Assembly: GCA_016202435.1 (NCBI GenBank)
Contig: JACQOR010000041.1
Location: 1-34,545, forward strand
Reading direction: 5' to 3'
DNA length: 34,545 nt
DNA from: Chloroflexota bacterium
GTDB lineage: Bacteria > Chloroflexota > UBA6077 > SHYK01
The translations under genes and the position numbers were made by a program. Of the stretch, positions 8,152 through 15,866 are shown in pieces. The notes below the pieces were generated by a model. That model was not told the origin of the DNA. It worked only from the letters and a program-made list of their open reading frames with translations, and made no database searches. Each line of letters opens with the position of its first letter. Within the stretch, counting starts at the first letter, position 1.

Positions 8152-8970
8152 CTACGGGAAGCGCGGGAAGCGGGTAAAGTCCGGCGGTCGCTTTTCGAGG
8201 AAGGCGTCGCGGCCTTCCCGGGCCTCCTCGCTCTGGTAGAAGAGCAGCGTCGCGTCGCCGGCCAGTTGTTGCAGACCGGCGAGCCCGTCCGTGTCGGCAT
8301 TGAAGGCGGCCTTGAGGAAACGTAGCGCCGTCGGACTCTTGCTGAGGATCTCGTTGGCCCATTCCACCGCCGTCTCCTCCAGCTGGTCAAGCGGGACCAC
8401 GGCGTTGACCAGCCCCATTGCAAGGGCCTGCTGCGCGCTGTACTGGCGGCACATGAACCAGATCTCTCGCGCCTTCTTCTGGCCCACGATGTGCGCCAGC
8501 AGCCCCGCGCCGTAGCCGCCGTCGAAGCTCCCGACCTTCGGTCCCACCTGTCCGAAGACGGCATTGTCGGCGGCTAGGGTGAGGTCGCACACGACGTGGA
8601 GCACGTGCCCGCCCCCGATCGCATAGCCGGCCACGACCGCGATGACCGGCTTGGGCAGCAGCCGTATCGCCCGCTGCAGATCCAATACGTTGAGCCGCGG
8701 CACGCCATCAGCTCCAACATAGCCGGCATCGCCCCGCACCTTTTGATCGCCGCCGGAGCAAAAAGCCTTCGTTCCCGTTCCCGTTAAGAGGACTACACCC
8801 AGGGTTGGATCGTGACGAATCTGACGGAACGCATCGAGCATCTCGTCGATGGTCTGGGGGCGGAAGGCGTTCAGGACCTCGGGTCGATTGATCGCAACTC
8901 GGGCGATTCCGCCGCAACGGTCAAAGATGATGTCGGTGTAGTCCCGGATGGATTCCCAGATCACTGGCAC
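8152..8970 (-). CDS. menB: MenB, 1,4-dihydroxy-2-naphthoyl-CoA synthase
   Basis: 272-residue crotonase-fold enzyme that cyclises o-succinylbenzoyl-CoA to 1,4-dihydroxy-2-naphthoyl-CoA, closing the naphthoquinone ring. MenB-specific motifs are intact: FCSGGDQ at 70-76, GYAIGGGH at 115-122, [15 protein letters not shown] at 140-154, and a C-terminal end [13 protein letters not shown]...KRPPDF. At the position where M. tuberculosis-type MenB carries an aspartate, this protein has glycine (G143 in VGPKVG), as in E. coli, which by family knowledge suggests the bicarbonate-dependent type. GTG 8970 is preceded by AAAGGAGC at good spacing. It overlaps the end of menH by 10 bp, so the two are probably translationally coupled. 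Confidence 0.97.
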   Translation of the reverse strand: MPVIWESIRDYTDIIFDRCGGIARVAINRPEVLNAFRPQTIDEMLDAFRQIRHDPTLGVVLLTGTGTKAFCSGGDQKVRGDAGYVGADGVPRLNVLDLQRAIRLLPKPVIAVVAGYAIGGGHVLHVVCDLTLAADNAVFGQVGPKVGSFDGGYGAGLLAHIVGQKKAREIWFMCRQYSAQQALAMGLVNAVVPLDQLEETAVEWANEILSKSPTALRFLKAAFNADTDGLAGLQQLAGDATLLFYQSEEAREGRDAFLEKRPPDFTRFPRFP

Positions 8971-9818
8971 CGCTGCTCCTTTTGTGGCGCCACTTTAGCA
9001 ATTTGCGACGGCAGGGTCGCAAGGAAGTCTCGAACGGCCTGGTGGAAAAGCGCCGGCTGCTCCAGGTGCACGGTATGACCCGCTCCCGGAATGATGGCAG
9101 TCCGGGCGTTGGGCAACAGAGCGCCCATCTGCTCGGCAATCTCGCAGTACCTGGAGTCCAGCGCTCCAGCGACCGCGAGCGTCGGGACGGAAAGCTCGGC
9201 CAGCTGAGGCCGCAGCGAGACCTGCGCACCCGCTCCCATTCCCCTCAGGCTGTTGGCTAGACCGAGGGTGGAGCCGCGGAGGCGCTGGGCGCGGTGGTGG
9301 GCCCGGGTTTCCGCGGGAAGCGACGCCTGGCTCGCAAACAGCGGGATACGCTCCCAGTAATCGACGAACGCCGAGAGCCCTTCGCGTTCGATCCGGTCCG
9401 CCAGCGCCTCGTCGGCCGCGACCCGCTCCGCCCGTTCTCTCGGATCATCGATTCCGGGGGACGCGCTCTCGAGTACGAGTCGGCGCACTCTCCGCGGCTC
9501 GTGGTGGGCGAACTGGAGCGCGACGCGCCCGCCGAGCGAGTAGCCGAGGACGTCGACCTCATTTTCTTCCAGCACGTCGAGCACAGCGGCGAGGTCGCGC
9601 ACGGCCCGGTCCACGGCGTAGCGACGGCGATCTTTTGGGCTCTCGGTCTCGCCGTGGCCAATGAGATCCACGCGGATCGTGCGTCGTCCCTCGCCAAGAG
9701 CCTCGACGGTCGGCTGCCAGTTCTCGGAGGAGCCCGTGAACCCGTGGAGCAGGAGCAAGGATGGCCCGGCTCCCGCGACCTGCACGTGGAAGCTTAGGCC
9801 GTTCACGCGCAGGCGCAC
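8961..9818 (-). CDS. menH: MenH, SHCHC synthase (alpha/beta hydrolase)
   Basis: 285-residue alpha/beta-hydrolase-fold protein assigned to MenH, which eliminates pyruvate from SEPHCHC to give SHCHC. Visible features are the oxyanion region [11 protein letters not shown] at 24-34, the nucleophile elbow GYSLGG with S94, D221 in GALDSRY, and H248 in GAGHTVH, giving a complete Ser-Asp-His triad. Length is slightly above E. coli MenH (252). The start is GTG 9818, giving [12 protein letters not shown]. The gene overlaps menB by 10 bp and lies 108 bp after menD. Many alpha/beta hydrolases share these motifs, so the operon position is the deciding evidence. Confidence 0.9.
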   Translation of the reverse strand: MRLRVNGLSFHVQVAGAGPSLLLLHGFTGSSENWQPTVEALGEGRRTIRVDLIGHGETESPKDRRRYAVDRAVRDLAAVLDVLEENEVDVLGYSLGGRVALQFAHHEPRRVRRLVLESASPGIDDPRERAERVAADEALADRIEREGLSAFVDYWERIPLFASQASLPAETRAHHRAQRLRGSTLGLANSLRGMGAGAQVSLRPQLAELSVPTLAVAGALDSRYCEIAEQMGALLPNARTAIIPGAGHTVHLEQPALFHQAVRDFLATLPSQIAKVAPQKEQRCQ

Positions 9819-9821
9819 GCT

Positions 9822-9940
9822 AGTGGGTCCGTTCTGACGAATAGCGCCATTTCGCCGCCGTAGGGGTCAGGCACGCCTGACCCGCGGGCGACGCACGCGT
9901 TGCCCCTACCGAATGGCCACGTTCCGCTAACTGACCCACT
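9822..9940 (-). promoter_or_regulatory. Nested inverted repeats in the menD-menH gap
   Basis: Three perfect inverted repeats are nested here. AGTGGGTC at 9822-9829 pairs with GACCCACT at 9933-9940, the latter inside the last codons of menD. GTAGGGG at 9860-9866 pairs with CCCCTAC at 9903-9909. GGGTCAGGC at 9864-9872 pairs with GCCTGACCC at 9875-9883 across a 2-base centre. The last two share bases, so they are alternative folds. There is no T-tract. The element could stabilise or pause the operon RNA, or be a protein-binding site; its role is unknown. Confidence 0.5.
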
Positions 9941-11708
9941 TGGGGTCGGCTCCCACGGTGGCCGCTGCCGCCCGTAGTTGATCGAGGACCGCGCGCCACG
10001 CGGCCACGTGCACCTCCACGTTGCGCTGTCGCTCGGTTGGGACCTCGATGACCCGCAGGCCCCGGGCGGAGCGGTCGCTGAAGAAGTCACGAAAATCGTC
10101 CCAGCTTTCGGCTCGGACAAAGCAGCCGCCATGGGCTTCTACGATGGGCCGGAAGTCCAGTCCGTGAGGTGTGCCAAACAACAGCTCGAACGTCTCTCGC
10201 TCAACGTGCGTCGCCTGAGCCAGGAACGAGAAGATTCCGCCCCCATCGTTGTTGAGCAATACGATCGTGAGGTCCAGCCCATGGCGCCCGGCTGCCAGCA
10301 ATCCGTTCGAGTCGTGATAGAGGGAGATGTCTCCAATCACCAGGACGGTTGGTCCCTCCCCGGCTGCCGCCGCTCCCAAGGCGCTGGAGACGACCCCGTC
10401 GATCCCGCTGGCGCCCCGGTTGCCGAAGATTCGGATTCGCCGGTCGCTGGCCGGAAAGAACGTGTCCACATCCCGAAGCGGCATGCTGTTGCCGACGTAG
10501 AGGGTTGATCCGTCGGGTAGGAGATTCGCAAGCTCGGCAAAGGTTTTTCCTTCCGACAGCTCGGCCTGGACAGAAAGGTGGGCGGCGAGCGCTTCCCGGC
10601 TGAGACGATTCAGTCGCTGCCAGCGCTCCAGCCAGTCGCCATCTGAGGAAAGACCGTCCCGCTGGGAAATAAATGACGTGAGCGCGTGGGAGAGGTGTCG
10701 CTCTCCCACGTGGACGAACCGGGCGTGGCCATGGGTGGGGTCGAGCCAACCGTCGCCGCCATCCACGACGATGTGTTGGACCTGAGGCCAGCGCTCGAGG
10801 TAGCTCTGGAGCGGCTTCGAAGTCGGGAACGCCCCAAAACGGAGCACGGTCTCCGGCTCGAGTTGGGCGGCGACGGAGTCATCCCGGAGGAACGTGTCGT
10901 AAGCGTCGATCACGCGCGCAGAATAGTGGGGGCCGCACCGCACCTGGGACAGCGGATCGGCGAGGAGTGGAAAGCCGAGGGCGGCCGCGAGCCCAACGAG
11001 CGGCGCCGCCAGTCCCGCATCGTCTTGAGGCCCGCAGACGATGACCCCGCGTCGGCCGCCGAGAGAGTCGGCGAGTCCTCCGATCTGTCCGCCATCCAGT
11101 AGCCGCTCCCCCGTGCTGAGCGCGACGTAGGGACCGAGTTCCCGGCTTGCCGGGGGCGGCGGTCCGGGGAAGGTCGCGACGAGAGGCTCGCTGAAGGGGT
11201 AGTTGAGGTGGACGGGCCCCCGGGGTCGTTCCAGACTGAGCCCTACCGCGCGTCCCGCGACCGCGCGGGTGAATCGGACGACTTCCTGGGAGTCGTCTGG
11301 CTCGGGAAGATTGGTGAACCACTTGACGTGACTCCCGTAGATCCGCTGCTGGTCGATGGTCTGCAGCGCCCCCGAGTCGTGGAGATCGGCGGGTCGGTCG
11401 GCGGTCAGGACAACGAGCGGGACACGGGAGAGGAACGCCTCGACCACCGCGGGCAGAAAATTGGCTGCCGCGGTGCCGGACGAGCACAGCAGCGCGACGG
11501 GGCTCTGGGTCGCTTTGGCGAGACCGAGGCCGAAGAAGCCCGCGGAGCGCTCGTCCAGGTGCATCCACAGGCGAGCGCTCCGGTGAGCGGCGATGGCCAA
11601 CACCAGCGGCGTAGAGCGCGAGCCGGGGCAGGCCGCGAAATGATGGACGCCGGCGCGGACCAGTTCGTCCACAAAGGCCGCTACGGTGGTGTGCGAAAGC
11701 CCGGTCAC
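9927..11708 (-). CDS. menD: MenD, SEPHCHC synthase
   Basis: 593-residue thiamine-diphosphate enzyme that joins the succinic semialdehyde unit from 2-oxoglutarate to isochorismate, forming SEPHCHC. Key elements are PGSRSTPL at 28-35, the cofactor-activating glutamate E53 in HLDERSAG, CSSGTAAANF, GNSMPLRD and NRGASGIDG typical of MenD, and the Mg/ThDP motif GDISLYHDSNGLL near 457-469, followed by LLNNDGGGIFSF. Length is normal (E. coli 556). GTG 11708 overlaps the menF stop as GTGA, implying coupled translation. Downstream a structured 108-bp gap precedes menH. Confidence 0.97.
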   Translation of the reverse strand: MTGLSHTTVAAFVDELVRAGVHHFAACPGSRSTPLVLAIAAHRSARLWMHLDERSAGFFGLGLAKATQSPVALLCSSGTAAANFLPAVVEAFLSRVPLVVLTADRPADLHDSGALQTIDQQRIYGSHVKWFTNLPEPDDSQEVVRFTRAVAGRAVGLSLERPRGPVHLNYPFSEPLVATFPGPPPPASRELGPYVALSTGERLLDGGQIGGLADSLGGRRGVIVCGPQDDAGLAAPLVGLAAALGFPLLADPLSQVRCGPHYSARVIDAYDTFLRDDSVAAQLEPETVLRFGAFPTSKPLQSYLERWPQVQHIVVDGGDGWLDPTHGHARFVHVGERHLSHALTSFISQRDGLSSDGDWLERWQRLNRLSREALAAHLSVQAELSEGKTFAELANLLPDGSTLYVGNSMPLRDVDTFFPASDRRIRIFGNRGASGIDGVVSSALGAAAAGEGPTVLVIGDISLYHDSNGLLAAGRHGLDLTIVLLNNDGGGIFSFLAQATHVERETFELLFGTPHGLDFRPIVEAHGGCFVRAESWDDFRDFFSDRSARGLRVIEVPTERQRNVEVHVAAWRAVLDQLRAAAATVGADPKWVS

Positions 11709-13051
11709 TCGCGGACTGCCAGGGCCCCGAGTATCGGCTGGAGCTTGAGCTGCGACTCCGCGAGCTCGCTTTCCGGATCTGAGTCGGGGAGGATCCCACA
11801 GCCGGCGTAAAGCCAGGCATTCGTTCCCTGGATCAACGCCGACCGGATCCCCACGGCCATCTCACCGTCGCCGGACTGGTTTACCCAGCCGATGGGTCCG
11901 GCGTACCACCCTCTTTCGAAACCCTCGATACGCGCGATGGCGCGGAGGGCTTCCGCGCGGGGATAGCCGCCAACTGCTGGCGTGGGGTGCAAGGCTCCGG
12001 CCAGGTCGAGAATGCTGAGGGGTGTGGTTACGCGCCCCTGGACCGGAGTAAAGAGGTGTTGGACGTTGCGCAGCTTGCGGACGGTGGGTGACGCCGGAGG
12101 CGCGTCCAACCGCACGCCCGCCGCTTCGAGGTCCTCGCGGAGGGCACGGGTGACGATGTTGTGTTCATCCCGCTCCTTGTGGCTGAGTAACAGCTGGCGG
12201 CACAGCTCGTCATCCTCTTCTCCGGCCGCACCACGGCGCATGCTGCCGGCGAGACTTCCGGCCTCAACCCAACCTTGATTCAGCTTCACGAGTCGCTCGG
12301 GCGAAGCCCCGATGAAAGTCTTGTCGCCGTTGCCAATAGCGAACACGTAGCAGTCGGGGTAGGCGTCCCTGAGACTTGCGAGTGTTTCCGGAACGTCGAT
12401 TTCCCCACCAGCGAACAAGAGGCATTTCCGGGCCAGGACGACCTTGCGCGGGGCGCCGCTGGCCAGCCGTCGCGCAAGCTCGGCGACTTGCCGCTTCCAT
12501 TCCTCGGCAGATGGCGCTGGATGGAGCCGCCAATTGCCGAGGGATGCCTGGCGTGGGGCGTAACTCGTCCCGAGCACGGCTTCGAGCCAGTCAGGCGTCT
12601 TCGCCTCGGTCGATTTCGAGGCGCGGTTGGTCGTGAGGTAGGCGTTCCCCTCGGACACAGTGAGCATGACCTCTGGGACGACCAGCGAAGCGTTGCCGAA
12701 TGTCTCCCAGGGTTCGGCTTTGGCACTCGTCGGCCCGAAAGCGAATCCTCCCAGCAACAGGGGCCCGAGGGCGGGCTTCCCAGGATCGTGGTCGTGACCC
12801 AGGCGGGAGGAGACTTCACTCCATTGGCGCGAGGCGATCTTGAAACGCTTGGTCCCGCCCCCCGCAACCGTCGCGACCGCGCCGCCCCCGACGATGACCG
12901 TCTGCTGGTCGGGGGAACACCAGAGAAACCGATTCCGATATCGGGCCTCGATGGCGTCAAACAGAGCGACCGGATCGGTCTTCGGAACGTGATCGACGCT
13001 GCTGAAGATCACGCCACCATCGCCAGCTGAACCGGATGCGCCTCTACTCAT
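11705..13051 (-). CDS. menF: MenF-type isochorismate synthase
   Basis: Chorismate-binding enzyme that isomerises chorismate to isochorismate, the first committed step of the pathway. Family motifs in order are KVVLAR (catalytic base lysine), GASPERLVKL, a GSMRRG stretch, SHKERDEHNIV, LHPTPAVGG, ERGWYAGPIGW and the C-terminal GCGILPDSDPESEL. The start is unsure: ATG 13051 (448 residues, beginning MSRGASGS) is taken, but an in-frame GTG at 13081 would add ten residues, and neither has a clear Shine-Dalgarno. It is the first gene of menFDHBCE. The domain is shared with EntC/DhbC and salicylate synthases; the men context decides. Confidence 0.93.
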   Translation of the reverse strand: MSRGASGSAGDGGVIFSSVDHVPKTDPVALFDAIEARYRNRFLWCSPDQQTVIVGGGAVATVAGGGTKRFKIASRQWSEVSSRLGHDHDPGKPALGPLLLGGFAFGPTSAKAEPWETFGNASLVVPEVMLTVSEGNAYLTTNRASKSTEAKTPDWLEAVLGTSYAPRQASLGNWRLHPAPSAEEWKRQVAELARRLASGAPRKVVLARKCLLFAGGEIDVPETLASLRDAYPDCYVFAIGNGDKTFIGASPERLVKLNQGWVEAGSLAGSMRRGAAGEEDDELCRQLLLSHKERDEHNIVTRALREDLEAAGVRLDAPPASPTVRKLRNVQHLFTPVQGRVTTPLSILDLAGALHPTPAVGGYPRAEALRAIARIEGFERGWYAGPIGWVNQSGDGEMAVGIRSALIQGTNAWLYAGCGILPDSDPESELAESQLKLQPILGALAVRE

Positions 13052-13134
13052 TTCCAGGGGGCTGGGCGCGACTGACCTCACAGATCGCTCGGTATCCCTC
13101 TACGAAGGCCATCGCCAAGTGCTGAACGCCGTTG

Positions 13135-13140
13135 AGTATA
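13135..13140 (-). promoter_or_regulatory. Possible -10 element for the men operon
   Basis: On the minus strand TATACT (5/6 to TATAAT) lies about 84 bp before the menF ATG, in the 172-202-bp gap between divergent menF and the FKBP gene. No good -35 box is found at 16-18 bp spacing, so this is a weak candidate for the operon promoter. Confidence 0.25.
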
Positions 13141-13253
13141 CAAGGGCACCTCCTGCAACCTAGCCTACCGCTAGCAGCGTCCGGGCGACACGGCGAAGGC
13201 GGGGCCCAAGCTGGACCCGCCTTGGAATAAAGGCCTGCAGTCGCGTACAAAGA

Positions 13254-13826
13254 GTGGTGCCCGAAACGTCGCTTGCGCGCCTCTCCGCGCCACGATTTTT
13301 TCTCTCGGCGGTCGTCGCTGTTGTCGTGCTCGTCTCGGCTGCGTGTGCTGCCGGCTCGACCGCCAGTCGAGGGACGACTGAGAGCGCGACTCCGCCGCCG
13401 AGCGGGGCGCCAGCCCCCGTCGTGACATCTTCGGTTGGAGGCCCCGCTTTGGATGGAAACGCCCCCGGTATCCCCGAGCTTCATGGCTCTATTCAAACTA
13501 CCGCCAGCGGGCTGCGCTACCTGGACGAGAAGGTGGGCGAAGGCGCGGTGCGGCCCGGCCAGCAGGTCGCCGTCCACTACACGGGCTGGCTCACCAACGG
13601 GCAGAAATTCGATAGCTCGCGGGACCGCGGCCAGCCGTTCACGTTCCAGCTCGGGCTGGGCCGAGTCATTCGGGGCTGGGATGAAGGCGTGGCCACGATG
13701 CTGTTGGGGGGGAAACGCCGTCTGATCATTCCGTCCGAGCTGGGCTATGGCACCCAGGGCGCCGGCGCACTCATTCCACCGGGCTCGACGCTTATTTTTG
13801 ACGTCGAATTGCTCTCGGCGAGCTAG
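13254..13826 (+). CDS. Secreted FKBP-type peptidyl-prolyl cis-trans isomerase
   Basis: 190-residue protein. An N-terminal hydrophobic segment (about 14-30) ends at VSAAC, so C31 could be a lipoprotein cysteine, although serine at -3 is not ideal; cleavage as an ordinary signal peptide is the alternative. A Ser/Pro/Gly-rich linker (32-75) leads to one FKBP domain at about 82-190. The family's ligand-pocket residues are present: HYTGW (108-112), KFDSS (118-122), PFTFQLG, RVIRGWDEGV (137-146), SELGYG and the final IFDVELL. Role inferred: folding of exported proteins outside the membrane. The start is one of two adjacent GTG codons (13254 or 13257), with no strong ribosome binding site. The next gene follows 12 bp later. 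Confidence 0.9.
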   Translation: MVPETSLARLSAPRFFLSAVVAVVVLVSAACAAGSTASRGTTESATPPPSGAPAPVVTSSVGGPALDGNAPGIPELHGSIQTTASGLRYLDEKVGEGAVRPGQQVAVHYTGWLTNGQKFDSSRDRGQPFTFQLGLGRVIRGWDEGVATMLLGGKRRLIIPSELGYGTQGAGALIPPGSTLIFDVELLSAS

Positions 13827-13838
13827 GAGGGCGCAGGT

Positions 13839-14471
13839 ATGAGGATCGGCATCATCGGTGCAGGCAACGTGGGGCGGGCGCTGTCTCGGGCCGCGGTCCG
13901 GGCAGGCCATTCAGTCACAATCAGCTCTACGAAGGTTCCAGACGCGGAGAGGGTCGCGGCGGAAACCGGCGCGGAAGCCGCCCGGTCGAACCGAGCGGTC
14001 GCGGAGGCCAGTGACATCGTTATCCTGGCCGTATTACTCGACTCGGTCGACGGCATCATTCTCGAGTTGGGCTCCACCCTCTTTCAGAAGATCCTTGTCG
14101 ATGTGACCAACCGGCGCGAGCCCCAGCAAATCGACGGCACCTCGAACGCGGAGATCATTCAGGCCGAGCTTCCCGGAACGTACGTGATCAAGGCCTTCAA
14201 TACTGCCTTTGCGGCGCGGCAGGCCGAACCCACGGTTGACGGGATTCCCGCGGACGGCTTCGTTGCCGGCGACGACGAAACCGCAAAGGCTCAAGTGCTG
14301 GAGTTGGTCGGGTCTATCGGATTCCGCCCCATTGACGTGGGACCGCTAGCGATGGCGCGGGCGTTGGAGGCTATGGCGATCCTGAATATTTCGCTAAACG
14401 TGCAGAACGGATGGCCCTGGCAGAGTGCCTGGAAGCTGCTCAGCCCGGGCGAACAGCCCGCCCGAGCCTGA
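13839..14471 (+). CDS. NADPH/F420-dependent oxidoreductase-like Rossmann protein
   Basis: 210-residue protein of the NADP-oxidoreductase/coenzyme-F420 family. The N-terminus MRIGIIGAGNVGRAL is a classic dinucleotide-binding loop (GAGNVG at 7-12). A serine- and lysine-rich loop after strand beta-2 (SSTKVPDAE) is compatible with NADP phosphate binding. Further family features are DIVILAV near 59-65 and VIKAFNT near 124-130, a segment typical of this group. Substrate is unknown; related proteins reduce F420, ferric ions or oxidised small molecules, and nothing nearby identifies F420 synthesis. ATG 13839 has AGGAGGG upstream at good spacing and lies 12 bp after the FKBP stop, so the two are probably co-transcribed. 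Confidence 0.8.
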   Translation: MRIGIIGAGNVGRALSRAAVRAGHSVTISSTKVPDAERVAAETGAEAARSNRAVAEASDIVILAVLLDSVDGIILELGSTLFQKILVDVTNRREPQQIDGTSNAEIIQAELPGTYVIKAFNTAFAARQAEPTVDGIPADGFVAGDDETAKAQVLELVGSIGFRPIDVGPLAMARALEAMAILNISLNVQNGWPWQSAWKLLSPGEQPARA

Positions 14472-14541
14472 TGCCTGCCTGATACTCCAATCACCACCCA
14501 GCGCTGGTGCCCCTACAGTGGCCGATCTGTCGCATGTGGCG

Positions 14542-14563
14542 GGCCGGTTGGGCCAAGCCGGCC
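14542..14563 (+). terminator. Weak terminator-like hairpin after the FKBP/oxidoreductase pair
   Basis: GGCCGG (14542-14547) plus TTG pairs with CAA and CCGGCC (14558-14563) with a 3-base loop and one bulged G. No T-run follows, so it is at most a non-canonical terminator between the upstream pair and the B12-regulated operon. Confidence 0.3.
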
Positions 14564-14584
14564 TGCAGATTCCAATGCCCAACG

Positions 14585-14613
14585 TTGTCTGAGGGCGTCG
14601 CCACCGCTATGAT
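14585..14613 (+). promoter_or_regulatory. Candidate promoter for the B12-regulated cbtB-cbtA-cobN operon
   Basis: TTGTCT at 14585-14590 (4/6) and TATGAT at 14608-14613 (5/6) are separated by exactly 17 bp. Transcription would start near 14620, just ahead of the cobalamin riboswitch. Confidence 0.55.
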
Positions 14614-14629
14614 CTGAAGCGACTGCGAA

Positions 14630-14800
14630 GGAGAACGCACAAACCGAATATCGGAGCCAAACCCAGGGGAAACCGGTGAGAACCCGGTGCTGTGCCGCAA
14701 CGGTAAGTCCGCTCTGAGCGGTCGAGCCCGAACACCTGGCGCTCCAAGCCGAGAGTCCCTCGAGTCAAGGGTCCCAGGCTAAGGCTGCGTCGCCGCCTTC
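14630..14800 (+). ncRNA. Cobalamin (B12) riboswitch
   Basis: The leader contains the conserved B12 aptamer core: AGGGGAAACCGGTGAGAAC, then CCGGTGCTGTGCCGCAACGG and TAAGTCC at about 14673-14710. Further on, AGCCGAGAGTCC near 14749-14760 resembles the closing B12 box. Outer limits are approximate. The aptamer is followed by an intrinsic terminator and then cbtB, the usual layout in which bound adenosylcobalamin stops transcription of cobalt-uptake and cobalamin genes. Confidence 0.88.
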
Positions 14801-14802
14801 CC

Positions 14803-14835
14803 CCTTGTCCCACTCGTCGCGGACAAGGTTTTTTT
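14803..14835 (+). terminator. Intrinsic terminator, expression platform of the B12 riboswitch
   Basis: CCTTGTCC (14803-14810) pairs perfectly with GGACAAGG (14821-14828) across a 10-base loop, and seven Ts follow at 14829-14835. It lies between the aptamer and the cbtB ribosome binding site (AAGGAGG at 14842-14848). When cobalamin is abundant this hairpin should end transcription; when it is scarce an alternative fold should let it through. The control logic is inferred from the family. Confidence 0.88.
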
Positions 14836-14854
14836 ATTTCCAAGGAGGAAAGCC

Positions 14855-15061
14855 ATGGTCGAAACGGTATGGGAGTCCCGAGCAACGCGATGGATGCTCG
14901 TCGCCGGGACTGCAGCCCTCGCAGGAGTCTTTCTATATCTGGTGGGGCTTGACCAGGGTGATGCTCTGAGCTTGGTGCAAGGAGATTTCGCACGAGACCA
15001 GAATCTTCTCCACGAGTTCTTCCACGACGTGCGTCACGCAGCCGGCTTTCCGTGTCACTGA
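14855..15061 (+). CDS. cbtB: CbtB, small subunit of the predicted cobalt transporter
   Basis: 68-residue membrane protein with a single hydrophobic helix (about 12-32) and the hallmark His-rich C-terminus: H53, H57, H61, then GFPCH ending at H68. These residues are the proposed cobalt-binding site of CbtB, which works with CbtA in B12-regulated cobalt uptake. ATG 14855 is preceded by a near-perfect AAGGAGG at 14842-14848, directly after the riboswitch terminator. It is first in the cbtB-cbtA-cobN operon. Confidence 0.92.
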   Translation: MVETVWESRATRWMLVAGTAALAGVFLYLVGLDQGDALSLVQGDFARDQNLLHEFFHDVRHAAGFPCH

Positions 15062-15128
15062 TGCAGAAAGGTCGGCCCACCTGGCCAGCTCGTTGATATC
15101 GGAGGCTGCCACGCCTGCGACGCCGGCC

Positions 15129-15866
15129 ATGCTTGAGGTGAGGACTCCCTCGTTCGGGTCCTGCTTGCGCGCCGCGCTCCTGGCGGGGCTGGCGGCTGGC
15201 GTCGTAGCGGCTGCGTTCCACTTGGCCTTTACCGAAATTGTCATTCAGTCAGCGATCAGCTTCGAGGAAGCGGCGCACGGCGAGCCCGCCGGGGAGGCCG
15301 GGCTTGTGACCCGGGATGGTCAGCGGGTCGGGCTATTCGTGGGGTACGTCCTCTACGGTGGTTTGTGGGGCCTCCTTCTATTTGGTCTGGTCATCGCCGC
15401 GGGGAACTGGATTCCGGGGCGGGCGGCCAGCACCCGCGGTCTCGTACTGGCGGCGGCTGCCTACTGGTGCGCGGCGGTGTTTCCCGCGATCAAGTACCCG
15501 CCAACACCCCCCGGTGTTGGCGATCCCGCGACGATCGCGGTAAGGCAGCTCGCATATGTCGAATCGATCGCACTGGCCGCCGGTGCCATCTTCGGCGCAT
15601 TGCTGCTCGCGCGATTAGTGCGGAGGCGGAATATCTCGACCAGCTTGGCGGTGGCGGCCGCTGCTATTTTCGCACTGACCGCGCATGCTGTGATCTACGC
15701 AGTGCTCCCGCCCGGTGCAGATTCAGGAGGCTTCCCCGGCGAAATCCTGGCCAGCTTTCGGTCGCTTTCCGTCGCCGGAGGCGCATTATTCTGGTTCATC
15801 CTCGGCAGTGGATTTGCCTTCGGCCTGCGTCGACCGAACCAGCCGCCTCTCACCGCCCCCGCGTGA
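15129..15866 (+). CDS. cbtA: CbtA, predicted cobalt transporter membrane subunit
   Basis: Integral membrane protein of about 245 residues with roughly six membrane helices (about 13-35, 68-91, 103-121, 145-162, 169-192, 211-233). The loop FPAIKYPPTPPGVGDP at about 118-133 is the recognisable CbtA motif. It is the probable cobalt channel partner of CbtB, feeding cobalt to the chelatase encoded next. The start is uncertain: ATG 15129 gives a normal N-terminus close to helix 1, while an in-frame TTG at 15093 would add 12 residues; neither has a good Shine-Dalgarno. The stop overlaps the cobN GTG start as GTGA, so the two are translationally coupled. Confidence 0.88.
   Translation: MLEVRTPSFGSCLRAALLAGLAAGVVAAAFHLAFTEIVIQSAISFEEAAHGEPAGEAGLVTRDGQRVGLFVGYVLYGGLWGLLLFGLVIAAGNWIPGRAASTRGLVLAAAAYWCAAVFPAIKYPPTPPGVGDPATIAVRQLAYVESIALAAGAIFGALLLARLVRRRNISTSLAVAAAAIFALTAHAVIYAVLPPGADSGGFPGEILASFRSLSVAGGALFWFILGSGFAFGLRRPNQPPLTAPA

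Noticed and set aside
13044-13910. 288-codon minus-strand frame overlapping the FKBP gene and the menF upstream region
   Set aside because: Most of it is antisense to the FKBP domain. The short end before menF reads smoothly but has no supporting start signal.
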